A DNA stretch of 64,000 nt from Triops longicaudatus. Taxonomy: Eukaryota; Arthropoda; Branchiopoda; Notostraca; Triopsidae. The translations under genes and the position numbers were made by a program. Within the stretch, counting starts at the first letter, position 1, and every line of letters starts with the position of its first letter. Location of the stretch: assembly GCA_022885665.1 (NCBI GenBank), contig JAGQDJ010000059.1:1-64000 (forward strand). Reading direction: 5' to 3'. Below are positions 48,925-60,746 of the stretch, in pieces. The notes beneath the pieces are model-generated. The model had not been told where the DNA came from. It made no database searches and worked only from the letters and a program-made list of their open reading frames with translations.

Positions 48925-50290
48925 TTTTGCAGGCAACCGTTAGCCGTCTACTGCTTCTCGTCTGCTCAATACAACCAAAAATGTGTCATCAGACTGAGCG
49001 ATGAATCTTAAAACTCCAAAATCAAATTTGTAGTTTGACGCACTTCTTGACAATAAGACTATTTTTGGCCTGTTTTAGTTTCTTGGAATTTTCGGAACTG
49101 AAAGACAACTGTGACAGGTAGACGCTTCGTTTCTTCCTTGAAGGTACTGCACTGGCAGTTGTTTCCCCCACCGAAATCAAAACAGTCGCAACCTATCGCT
49201 TCCAGGCGAATATTAAAAATTACCCAGTGAAGTTCGACCCTTTTCCCTTAAGCTTTTCCCTTTGCTTATTTTTTTTTGTTTTTTTTTGAGGAGTGCATTG
49301 GGGTTAGGAAAGACGAGGCTTGCGATGGAAAAGGGCACAAAAACTCAACTCATGAACCAAAATCCAGCTCGGACTTGAAAGCACAGCGGGCATACAAGGA
49401 AAAAGAAGTAGCAGAGAGTAGCACTCGAAGCTGCAAGACCTCCTTTTCGAAGAGAGACATCAATTTTGCAATTTTCGCAATCTTCTCATTTTCATTTTCA
49501 AGTGGCCTATACCTCTGAACAAAAGATTTATTCTACGTGTTCCCTCAAAATTAAAAGTCTAATTTCATCATTTCAAATTAAATACTCCAATTAAGATTCT
49601 TAAAAATAACTCTCAGCACTTGTGTTGTACGTCCCGTAAAACTAATGCTCTATTTTGGTTGCCCTTTTTCCGACTCAAAAGTTTTTTAGTTAAACTTTTG
49701 CACGAGATGGCTTCAATAGAAGTAGACGGCTTAGGATTAGTATTAACTTTATGAATAAACGCGACTATTTTTACAAAAAAAGGGGAAAATTGCATAACAG
49801 AGCAGGGCGTACAATAGAGAATCACAGTACAATCAAAGAAAAAACTCATTCCTTCCAAACGGGCAAATAAATGGACCAACATGACTTTTAGACTTGGGGT
49901 CACTCTTGTTCCCGTAAACGTAGAAAGAGGCGAATGTGAAAAGGAATATAAGTTTGAAGGCGTAAGCATCTCTTTTATGAGATCTCTTTTCATTCAGATT
50001 TCTTTCTAAACAAATGACATAATTTTCTTTAAAGGGAACGATCAAAGCGTTTTCAATCACTCCACAGTTAACAATGTTAAAGTATCGATTGTGGGATAGC
50101 TTTGAACACTAAGTTTGGAAGTACAATACTACTGGAATTTAATAGGGAATTCCGCAAACAAAGGCTCACCTTATTCGACAGATAATATACAAAACCGGAA
50201 CCTTTTCATTTGTTTTATTAAGAAATTAACCGAAGTATACAAAAAGAGCGCTTTTTTGTTTTAAATAACCCTGTTTTATGGCAAATGCAG
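48925..50290 (+). repeat. duplicated non-coding segment, copy 1
   Basis: Shares diverged collinear blocks with 56096-56880: a CCGT.AGCC.TCTACTGCT start (about 48940), AGTGAAGTTCGACCCTTTTC (49226-49245), and AACAAAGGCTCACC (50157-50170) through AAATAACCCTGTTTT (about 50264). Copy 1 carries roughly 0.6 kb more between the last two blocks. The nature of the unit (transposon or segmental duplication) is not clear. Confidence 0.55.
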
Positions 50291-50449
50291 GGTACGTTAA
50301 CTCTTGATTTTTGAGCATTTTTTGTCTCCAAACAATGTTGTGATTGTACAGCACAATAGCCACCCTACCCAACAATTTAAACTCTAATCCACTCTTATTA
50401 AACACTAGCATTCCGTGATGTTCAGTGAGATTTTCCCTTATTTCCTAAA

Positions 50450-50700
50450 TGCCTTTGATTGTTTACAATAGCAACCTCTTCTTTTTTAACAATGTAACTC
50501 AATAATCGAAAACCCAAGTTTAAATTTCACGTGAAATTTGAGTTTCCTTTTTATGAATTCGCGTTGTTTTGAGAACTTTTAATTATTGAGTGAGCCACTT
50601 TTAATTAAATTCTTCATACTTGCTTTTGTTCCACAATGTAATCCAAAAGTTGCTGTTAAATTTTTAAAGCTTCCTAATGCTCTTCTATTGAATACTTCAA
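50450..50700 (+). repeat. degenerate minisatellite, period about 21 bp, short patch
   Basis: Contains CTTTTTTAACAATGTAACTC and related words matching array A units. It is short and irregular. Confidence 0.3.
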
Positions 50701-52000
50701 GACTGGGGTAGAAGGAAGATTCTTAAGAGCGATAGCATAGGAACTTGCTAAGACGATATTCTCTAACAAACTAACAAATGCAAGTTTCTGTTTAGCTTTT
50801 AAATCCGGTAAATGCGATAGTTTGCTAACAGTAAACTAGTTAAAAGGTAAAACTAAGCTGAAAATTCTTAGATCGTTCTAGATCATGTGGAACTCGTGTG
50901 CTGTGCTATTTATTTGTGTGTAATGATGGTAAGACGGGTTACAATCCTTTTACACGTCAATAGCACCCCATTTTCTCAACTGGTGCATGCGATTGGTTTC
51001 GTAAAGTGAAATATTCTCGAAAAAAAAGCAAGAGCCCTTGAAAACAAAAGAGAAGCTTGTGGTTACTCATCAGGGGCAATTCACACATCGTCACCGCAAG
51101 TGGAGAATACGAGCAGGTCGTAAACCGGGAAAAAAGTGTAAAAAAAGGACCGAAAACTCGTTATGACGATATATGAACGCGTGACTCTTCACTTTTTATT
51201 GTCAGCTGCTGTATCTACGTTGGTTAACGGAAAAATTCAACCAACACGCATATTTTTTTTCGTTTTTAATTATCCCCGAACGTTGAAAGGAAAGTTGCGT
51301 TCGGGAGCCAACACAACTTTTTTTTTCATTTTTTTTTTAAAGTGAATAAAAAATTGATATGGCCAGACAGGAATGAAAGAAAGGAAGCTACCAAGAAAAA
51401 GGCAAAGAAAAGACAGGATCAAATGGCTTCGCAATCGAACCAGGTCGCCAAAAAGCTTTATAGTCGTCATCTGGTCCCTTGTGTGATCATAAATACATGG
51501 CTGGGCACGACATATGGAGAACTTATCTCTCGGGCTTTCAAGTACCAAGCTGGGGAGGTGGGGGGGTTGTGAAGGTGAAATGCTTTCAGGTGTGTAATTA
51601 ATGACATAGCAAATATAGAAAAGCCGTTTCCTTGAGCTCGCACATGGAACATTGCTCGACATACGACGTCTACCCTTTCTTTTTCAAAAGATTTTCTTTT
51701 CCTTTAGTTTGATATTATGTCGTTGCTCGCTGTTTAAAGCTTTCTACGCTCTCTGGAGTGATAAGGAAGTGCAAAAGGCTTGAGAACTTGGCTATCAGAA
51801 AACTAGAGGCCTTAAATGACGAATGAGTCTCGGAATGCCAACGTTTTTTCATGTAAAATTAATGTTTATGGCTTATTTTCATGGAGCAGAATACTTCAAA
51901 GCTTCGATATATAACACGTTTTCCGTAAACTAGGTCAAGCTTCATGTACTATACACTTCGGGAAGTTTTTGCCCTTCATTTTCGACTAATCGAGCAGACT
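50701..52000. other. non-coding stretch
   Basis: No gene or repeat family recognised; ORFs of at most 130 codons overlap on both strands with no family features. Confidence 0.5.
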
Positions 52001-52007
52001 GAACTAG

Positions 52008-52810
52008 AGTGCTGCCACCCAAGCCAAGTGGCCACTCTCGGAAGCTTGAGACGCCATTTCACCCGTTTTCGACATAGAAAACGATACTTGTATTACTTGA
52101 AAGCTGTTTTTGAGAACGTTTAAGCAAAAGTTCACGTCCATTTTTTTAAGTTTTAGACAAAAGTTCTCCAAAAGTGACACGCAAAGCTTGGCGGTAACTT
52201 TTGAAAACACAAATGTCACTTTCCGCCGTACCGTGCTGGGGGCGTACACACGTCTATTTTAACATTTGTAAGTTCCTGTTGTCAAACCTCTTGAAAACCG
52301 CTGCAGTGCTGCCACTTAAACAAAGCGGTAACCCCAGAAACTTGAAATTTGCCGGTCAATTTGAGCACTTTTAATATCTTTAAGCAGCATTTTTAAATTT
52401 TCTTCCTAGAAGCAAGAAAAAGTTTTGGTACAGTGCTACCACCCAAGCCACCCGGTCGTTATGGGAACTTCGCCGTTGTTCGCCATTCAGGGCAATTTCA
52501 ACGCTAACAATGATTCAAAGGTGCTGGTAATAATAATTTGGCGGATTAAATATCACAAATTTCAGTTTTGCCCCTAATTTAATACCGAGCTTTCGCGACA
52601 GTGCTGCCAGTCAAGCACTGTGATAACTGCTAAAAACTCGACGCCATTTGCCTTTTTTAATCGTGGAATATTATAAAAGTTGAAAACGTTCCCTATTATT
52701 TTTTAAGCATTTTCTGGATGTTTTCCCATTCGTATTTACGAGCAACGCTGTAGTGCTGCCATCGAATCGAATCGGCCGTTAAAGGAAGCGTGACATCCAT
52801 TTAGTGTCCA
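52008..52810 (+). repeat. degenerate tandem array, unit about 150 bp, core AGTGCTGCCA
   Basis: The core occurs at 52008, 52305, 52432 (AGTGCTACCA), 52600 and 52752, each followed by a CAAGC-like word and a GGTAAC/GGCC-like word. Spacings are 297, 127, 168 and 152 bases. The first gap holds a weaker copy near 52173, giving a period close to 150. The sequence between cores is strongly diverged. Confidence 0.7.
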
Positions 52811-53204
52811 TTTTCATATTACATCGTGTTGTTACGCCTACACGTGTATACGGATGCGAAATTGCCATTTTTCTCTTCAAATAGCCTCAAAAATATTTTG
52901 AGCAAAGAATTTTATTACTTACTTGAGGATAATCATTTCAAAAATAGTTTTAAAAAGATTACCTTATTATTCAACTTGTCTAATTTCTAGGAAAGCTTGT
53001 TTCAGTTTACAGTTTTTAATTAAATTATTTCGTAATGCGGTTTTCGATAGTTCATCACGACAATCAGTTTTGCTCTATTTTCTAAAAAATATTTACTTTC
53101 TAATTGATAATTTGAGTATTTTCGATAATTTTAATTTGATATTCTCGATAATTTGCGAACGCAAGAGCTGAACTTTAAAATCAAACTCAAAGTTTGTTTA
53201 AAAA

Positions 53205-53275
53205 TTTCAAGACGAACCACGCCAAATTGCCTGACGTATCATCGTCTGCGGTGTTCTTGAGCTTGTTCGCTGTTA
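53205..53275 (+). repeat. LINE 3'-end-like fragment
   Basis: ACGAACCACGCCAAATTGCC ... ATCATCGTCTGCGGTGTTCT matches, with scattered differences, the sequence just 3' of the minus-strand LINE at 59105-59165. It is probably a short truncated copy of the same LINE tail. Confidence 0.5.
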
Positions 53276-53431
53276 CGCTGTTAAGTTTGTGCATGTGTTT
53301 ATGTATTTTAAAAAAATACGTTAATTTTCAGTATTTCCAGCCAAATTGTACGCAACTATCTTACAAATAGTTTTATTCGAGTTATTGGGAATTATCCAGA
53401 GTTATTGTGAAAGTTTCATGAATGCTGTTAT

Positions 53432-53609
53432 CAGTGGCGTCGTGCACTTCAAAAATTTGGGGGTGCCCGACTTTGCATTTCTTGTAAAAAGGTGGTACTT
53501 GTTTTTCAGGTTTACGAATTTTGAAAAAGGGTGATACTTTTTTTCTCAGGATGGCAAAAATTTTGGGGGTGCCCGGGCACCCCGGGCCCCTTATGGCACG
53601 ACGCCACTG
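53432..53609. mobile_element. hAT-type MITE, 178 bp, perfect 8-bp TSD
   Basis: Both ends read CAGTGGCGTCGTGC inward (14-base perfect terminal inverted repeat, 53432-53445 and 53596-53609). The flanks are identical 8-base duplications GCTGTTAT (53424-53431 and 53610-53617). The interior is G-rich (GGGGGTGCCCG twice) and non-coding. The perfect target duplication suggests recent movement. Confidence 0.96.
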
Positions 53610-53617
53610 GCTGTTAT

Positions 53618-56095
53618 TTAGATAAGTTCTTGTTAAAAAAGGGAAACAAAATTGTCCTGATATCTAGTACAAAAAGAGTAACGAGCTTTGCTCACACGGC
53701 CTACTCTGTAACAGGGAAAAACGGCCATCACTGCTTATTTTAGGAAAGAAAAAAAAAATAGATATTTTTAGCTCAGATTAAGCCATCAAAAAGCTTCCGT
53801 TATTTACTACCCTTTTCTCTGCCTCTCTCCTTTCTTTTTTTCCAGCCTTTCCCACCTTTCGCTTTTCCCACATTTTTCTCCTAATCGTCGGCATTGTTTG
53901 ACGTTGAAAACGCCGGAAGATTGAATATCATGTGCGTAGTCTCTAATAACCGATAATTTTTCCACGCTAGGGAGTTCCTCGCACAAAAAACTTCCCCTTT
54001 TCCCTTCTTACAACTCGTTCCTTTGGCCTCTTCTCCTTTTTAACCTCCTCATCCAATGTGTTCCATCAAGTGTGGAAAGGAGCAGTTGGAAGAAGAGATC
54101 TTCAACAGGTTTTTCCCAGAACAACCATAGGTTTGCATGATTGATCAAGGGCAAGCTCTCCATCAGGTATTCTCCCTGGTCACGTTTTTCAACTGCTCGC
54201 TGTCGACAGCCCTTTTGGCATTTCGAGAAACGGAAAAAAGTATATTGCGCTTGTCAAAACTGTTACTCGCGTCAAGGCTTTGGCGAATGCGGCTGACAGC
54301 ACATGTTTTCATACGTTAGCACACCATATTGCAATTACTTCTCCGCCGTTTCTGCTTGAGGTTAACGTACACAACGGATTAAGGTTGGTTTATGTGCGGT
54401 AACACCAGCTAAGCTCGATTATGGACTCACGTTAGGCTAAGTTAGGTCAAGACAACCAGGTTTAGTCAGATTACGTGAGGTGGAAAGCGAGATGCGTTTG
54501 AAGAAATCAGAAGTTACGCCACAGCTAATAACGGAGTTACGAATCTTACCCGGTGTGTCACACGATTAAGGAAACTGTAGAAAAACTGCATTTTTTTTCA
54601 AGATTTTTTCGGATTTCCTTTAAGCACAACCGAGCAATTTTGTGAAATTCCCAACCGGAAGCCATACTTTTGTACATTGTCTATCACGTGTTAAAGCATT
54701 TTCATCTGGAGATTGGAAATGTAAAAAGTTGCCGCCAAGTTTGGCTAAACGCTACGTTCGTTACGAATCGTGATACGACTCGCTTTTTTTTCTCCAAACA
54801 AAGTAACTATCCACAGCTTTTTTTCACTATCAGTTCCGAGCGTGTGATTGCTCAAACACACGACTTCCTCTTAAGCTTGTTTTTTGTAATGTTAGGCTAT
54901 TAATAGATTACAAAGCATTGAATCTAAAGACTCCTCTTGCTGGAAAGAAAAGAAAAGAAATTTCCGCAAGGAAGAATTAATAACTATTAACAAGACGTAT
55001 TTAACAACTCTTAACCTTAAAACACGATTAAGCGGACTTGAACATAAAAATCGATCAAAATGCGTGTTTTTTTTTGCCTTAAAATATTATTGAAATCCGG
55101 TGCTATCATATCAATGTCTGTAACATGCACGACGCTTTCGAGCTAAATTAACGCATTGAAATTATTTCATAGAAATTATAGAGAGACTCGAGAAATAATG
55201 ACAAGTGAGTTCAACTATGCGTTTAGTCTTTTTTGCTAAGGAATAATTTCTTTTATTTAAGCGCAATAAAACTGGAGTTATAATGAACACATAGGGCAAC
55301 TTCGAACATTGTAGGGGCAAAACCGCAGGCCATCTACTACTCGGTATGTATTCAACACAACTCAACAAAGGGTCTTTGACTATTCACCATCAAAAGGTGA
55401 ATGTGGCAGTTTGAAGCTCTCTTCTTACAGAAATACGTCACAAAGCCAAGCATTTATGCGATGATGAAAACTTGTTGTCCACAGCTACCCAGAAAACTTC
55501 AACCTTTTCTCCCACGTTATAGCTTTCGAGTTTTCGAGGATTCTCGAACACCCTGTAAGGTCTAACATATTAATCACCGCTTAAGAATAACTTACTATCG
55601 TCATAGTTTCTGAAAGCTATTTCGTTTAGTAGGAATACACGAGTGGCGTGAAATTTCGTAAGAAACCCGTATAAAACGGCAGTGTAAGTGAAGTGCGTTG
55701 TGTTGGCAATTTAGGATAAAATTGAGGGTTAGTTTACCTCCGTTAATTGGCTGTAACAGAACAAATGGAGAATGCAATTCCATGAATAATTCCCCAACCC
55801 CAGCAGGTTAGCTCAAGTTCTGACCATTACCGTTTCGACGCTCCTGTGTGAATACGGGGTTGAAACAAGGGCAACGTTGGGGCGAACAAAAGGGTGAAAG
55901 ACTTTTTAAGGATACGTTTTTTTTATTTATTTTTTTATTTCTTTCATCGGCGTGAGCTTTGCTCGTTGCCGTAAAGGATACGTTTATTACGTAGTCAACA
56001 CTAAAGCGAAGTAATATACTCTGTGCTTAGTCAAAACCAATAGTACCTACCGTAAACCGACGTAAATCTGAAAACGTGGGGTAACATTGAACACT
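53618..56095. other. non-coding stretch
   Basis: A GGTTA/GGCTAAG-rich patch lies at 54390-54480. A sequence at 55313-55375 resembles the start of the 48925/56096 duplicated segment (CCGCAGGCCATCTACTACTC). No supported gene. Confidence 0.5.
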
Positions 56096-56880
56096 TTAAA
56101 GGAAACCGTAGGCCCTCTACTGCTCCTCAACTACGCAACGCAAAGCAGCAATGGAAAGGTTTCCAGATTCGGAAGATAAATCGACTTTCTTAGGATACCA
56201 AAATCAAGTGTGTGCTTTAACGCGTTGCCTGGCAACAAGAGGCTGAATATAAGAGACTTTTTTGGCACAATATTAGATTTTCACTGCCGAAATACAGCTA
56301 AGACATTTAGTGGCTCATTTTTTCCCCAAATGAACTTCATCGATCAGCTTTTCCGCTACTTGAATCAAAACGCAGTTGCCCAAGTCTATGTCAAAGTTAC
56401 ATAGTGAACTTCGACCCTTTTCCCGTGTTACTTGCGAAGAAAAATGCATGGAAACTATTAAAACAAAACTTGAAAGGTGAAAAAGCTATGGACAGACAAA
56501 ATACAGTAGAAAAAAAACAAATACGAATCTGCAAAGATATTTAAGTTTTCACGCCACTTAAAACCTTGTCGTACCACTTTTTCTGCTATTTCAATTATGT
56601 TCTTTCCTATAACTAATCAAGTAGTTTTCTTTCAGAAATTGCTTCAGTTAATTATGGTAGTAGCGGGGTAGTTTTTAACACCCACTTTTCAAACATAGTA
56701 CTCCGGGAAGTAGAAAAACAAAGACTCACCTCATTCTACAAAACAGTTTACAAAACCGAAACGATTTGTTTTGCTTTTGTTTAAGAATTGGCCGAAATAA
56801 GCCAGAAAAACGAAAATAAAAGCCCCTTTTTCGTTCGAAATTACCCTGTTTTGACAGTTTACTGATTCAGCATACTATTC
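56096..56880 (+). repeat. duplicated non-coding segment, copy 2
   Basis: Collinear with 48925-50290: CCGTAGGCCCTCTACTGCTC, AGTGAACTTCGACCCTTTTC (56403-56422), and AACAAAGACTCACC (56717-56730) through AAATTACCCTGTTTTG. See copy 1. Confidence 0.55.
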
Positions 56881-58410
56881 TTTACCATTAAATTCGCACC
56901 GACGTCAAAAATGGGCGGAATCCACCATTTTAAGTACGTTGGCTGTAAGGTGCTTAAAGTCAGCAAACAGAAGGGGACAATATTTTGGCTTTCCATTTCA
57001 GATTTTGTTTAAGTGACTAGAGAAACTTTCCGAAACTGAAATAAAACACACACAATCTAATAGATAAGCAATGTTAAGGCTTAGTATCATGTGGAGTAGC
57101 TAATGTCGACCCTTGTCTGTAGTTGCCTTGTTTGTTTACTTCAAGCGTCTCAAAGGAAACGTGCGTAAAATGGTGGATTTGGCCTATTCTGGTGGCTGGG
57201 GGCAAGTTTGGTAGTTAATGGTGGTCGAAGTGTGAAAAACGGCAACGAATTGAGCGTAAACATTTCTTTCAGTGTTTCAATGGACGATCGAAAAGTTCGA
57301 ATGCATCCAGTTGTACAAAAAATACGGGAAATGTGTTCACGCACGTTTGGTCTTGTCAAAATGAATAGTTCCAAATAAACCGTTTAGAATCTAAGAAAAC
57401 TGTCTAGGAAAACGGGTAGTGCGAAAGCTCAATATGCTGTCCCAGGTTCTTATTGACATGAGCGTCTTATTTCTTACTGCTCGTAAAAAGAAACTGGGAC
57501 TGATACACCTGATTTTGTGTAAGAACCGTACCATTTTATTAAGAACATCTATGATTTGGAAACCCAGTTAGAAATTCTAACACCATAATTCCTTAAACGC
57601 AGGCGTCTTCTTCAAGCCTAGGAAGTCTATTCGTAATTTTGCATTGTTGCGAGTGCAGTATTCACGGAGTTTATTTTGAGGGGTTTTGAACGTGGTTTCA
57701 TGAGTGGTTAACAATGGAATTTGGGGCCGTAAGAATAGGAAAAAGTGATAAGAGGCAAGGGGTTTCCCCAGGTGATCCGGGTTATGCATTTTTAAGAATG
57801 TGTGTAGGAGTCGGGAAGACATATGGAGAGAAGTGAACGCATACATTTATCTTTTTCTGGTCGTGCTCAGCGTGCAACTCCAAAGTGACGGCGCAAGTTC
57901 CTTTTTTTTTCTTCTGCTTCTCGCAAGTCGCTAGTGAACTCTTTTCACCGGGCTTCAAATATCATGACGCATTCACATTTGGAATGTAGAGTACGTGAAC
58001 GTCTTCGATGTAAGAAACGCATCTAAATGGCGCACCAATCTCCCTCACGTTTTTCAACTTTTATTTATATGGTTAATAACAAGCAAAAAACAACTGACGA
58101 ATGGGTTTCAGCCCCAGGAAGTCAAAATTGGAGGTATCATTGCATAATTTAGCTATTTGTTGTGGTTAACCTTTATGTTTAAACAAACAAACAAGATTTT
58201 CCAAAACAAATGAAACGATTCTCCCCATATCTGTCTCAGGCTAAAAAATGCGCTTAATCGTTCTGTGTGATTTTTTCACATTAACTTTGATTGTCCTTGT
58301 GAAATCCATAAAAATAAAAATAAAATAACTGGCTTTGCCAAAAGCTCTTAAAGTATAACTCAAGCATTTTAAAATTGATGTAAGTGTCCAGTAAATTATT
58401 TGCCACGCAA
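56881..58410. other. non-coding stretch
   Basis: Nothing recognised; minus ORFs of 74-89 codons have no family features. Confidence 0.5.
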
Positions 58411-58516
<106 letters not shown>

Positions 58517-59200
58517 GTAAAAATAACAGTTAAAAATACTCTGTGCCATGTAAACATTCTGAATTCGAAGGAAAATCCACACGAATCTCTTAAACCATTA
58601 AAACCTTTAACCTTTTCATGCCTTCACTGACTCAACACTAGCTAAAATTCAACAATTACATGACAATGCATATCTCAATGATTTCACTTACAATTTACGA
58701 TTCCGTACGCTCGTTGCTTTCTTTAAACCCCACCCTCTAACTACACCCACATAACCACAATCGTACCGCAGCCATGAATCAATTCCTATTACTAAGCGGC
58801 CGCAACTTTTCTAGCTAAAAGAATAAAAAATTTCGCCCTTTTCAATTTCGCGTTTGTACTTCTATTTTTATTTAGTTTTCCTTTTAGGTTTTAAGATCAG
58901 CGTGACCATTACTGATATACCTTGTCTTTCCCATAACTTAATTTACAGAATATTTGTTTGCCATTCCTTTCTCTCTTCGCCCATTCAATCTCAATCAATT
59001 CCTTGGTATTTTTCTTTGACGAGTTTGTTGCATCGAAAACCGGACTTGATTTCGAACCTTGATAAAATCATTACACACAAATAAACATTTATTGATTTAA
59101 AAGCTTTAAGGAGAACCACGTCGAATATCTGACACATTATCGTCTGAGGCCTTCTTGAGTTAAAACACTTGTTGGGGTAAAATCGAAAATATTATCTTCT

Positions 59201-60080
59201 CTATGAATCGATAAACTCCTCGATGTGCGTAGCTTTCAAGTACTCACAAAGAGCTTTTTGTATAATGTACTGCTCTTTATTCGAGAATGTTCCGAATCCC
59301 AGTATAACTTCGAATGTGGTTAGTAAATTATTGCTTCGCAATTTATCGGCCAGTTTCTTTCCCTGGTAGTAAAATACCGGCGTTCCATGATGAAGTGTTG
59401 AACTGAACCATCTTCTCCCTCGCAGTTCCTACAGTTAAGGTCTTCTTTGAAGTGGAGTCTATAGAGCCATGAGGCCTATTTTTCGGTGTACACCTCTTAT
59501 CCGTGTTAGGGTTACAAAAAATTTCCATTTCTTGACATTCCCCCACTTGCGGGTAGGAAGGTTAGCCGTCGACTGAATTATATTCTGTTGTTGTGGCCTT
59601 TAAATTAGTTAAACGCCCCTTTGTGTGTGTGTGTCCGGATTTGTTTCCCTGTTTGGCAGCTCTGTCCGCTGCCTCATTACTCACTTCAGTCCGATTACAT
59701 AACCGCAGTCTCTCAGATTTCTTGCCTCACTTTTACCCTTTGGAATTAACTTATATTACTTTCTTGGTCCCCAGTTTTTTAGTGCGTTTGCCAGTGTGTG
59801 TGATAGTGCCTTGTCTATTGCGGTCAGTTCAGCTGTAAATATAGAGAAGTGGTTTTGTAGTGTGTATCTCAGAGTTGCATTCCTTCCTTCAATAAAAACT
59901 CCAGGTCCTATCAAAGCGTCCTTATCCTTCGATCTGTTTGTGTGTATGCTTTTAAAACCACTCTACCTTTTTACTAGAAATATAAAACTGTTTGCACTAC
60001 ATTTTGGTGCGAAATTCTGTCAATCTGCTGTTGCCCATCGGCTTAAAATCCCATGGGGCTAAGCACAGGCAAAACTCCAC
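59201..60080 (-). pseudogene. Jockey-type LINE 3' end: RNase H and C-terminal zinc region
   Basis: Read on the minus strand: PWDFKPMG with LTEFRTK (about 60065-60000), SIHTNRSKDKD where RNase H has TDGSK (first catalytic Asp now Asn), GPGVFIEGRNATLRYTLQNH, SIFTAELTAIDKAL (catalytic Glu kept), and NEAADRAAKQGNKSG (second Asp region). A C-terminal HFKEDLNCRNCEGEDGSVQH-type Cys/His segment follows, ending KATHIEEFIDS and a TAG at 59201-59203. At least three frameshifts or stops separate these pieces. This is a 5'-truncated dead copy in the opposite orientation to the LINE at 6560-10150. Confidence 0.85.
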
Positions 60081-60710
60081 TTCCAAAGAATTAAAACATT
60101 GCACAACTAGACTACAAGTAAAATAAAAAGAAGAAAATGGGAAAAAACGACTAAGAAATTCGTTAAAATTACGTTTGTTTTCGCTGTTCACGTTAATATT
60201 TACATTAGCGTGAAAAAAGGAAGAAATTACGAAATTAAAAGGCCAGAAAGAATTTCGAATAAAAATGAATGTATTTTAAATTTACACGTTAAACTGTAAT
60301 ATTGATATAACAATAAATAAAATCAATTGAATCAATTATTGCGAACTAGTACTAAAGAAATTCTGACAAAAAATTTAACTAGTAAGAAAAACCTTCTGAA
60401 CAAACAGTAAGAGATGGGTAATAAGATAATAAAATTTTTCATTTTCTTTAGTTATTCTGGAATTTAATTTTTAGTACTACAATAAAAACGATACACTACA
60501 ATCCAAAGAAAGTTAGGGAAACAGTTGGGGAAGGATCTTAAATAACGTAACACAGTAGTACTTCCAAATCAAACGTTCCTCCCTTTTTCGTTCAGGCATA
60601 CCTTCATCCCTCAAATTCCTCACACACACGTACCCACAACGCAACCCAAATGACCCTTTGTTCCTTGTCCGTCCACCATGACACAACCAAATCTTCACGA
60701 GGTAGCGACG

Positions 60711-60746
<36 letters not shown>

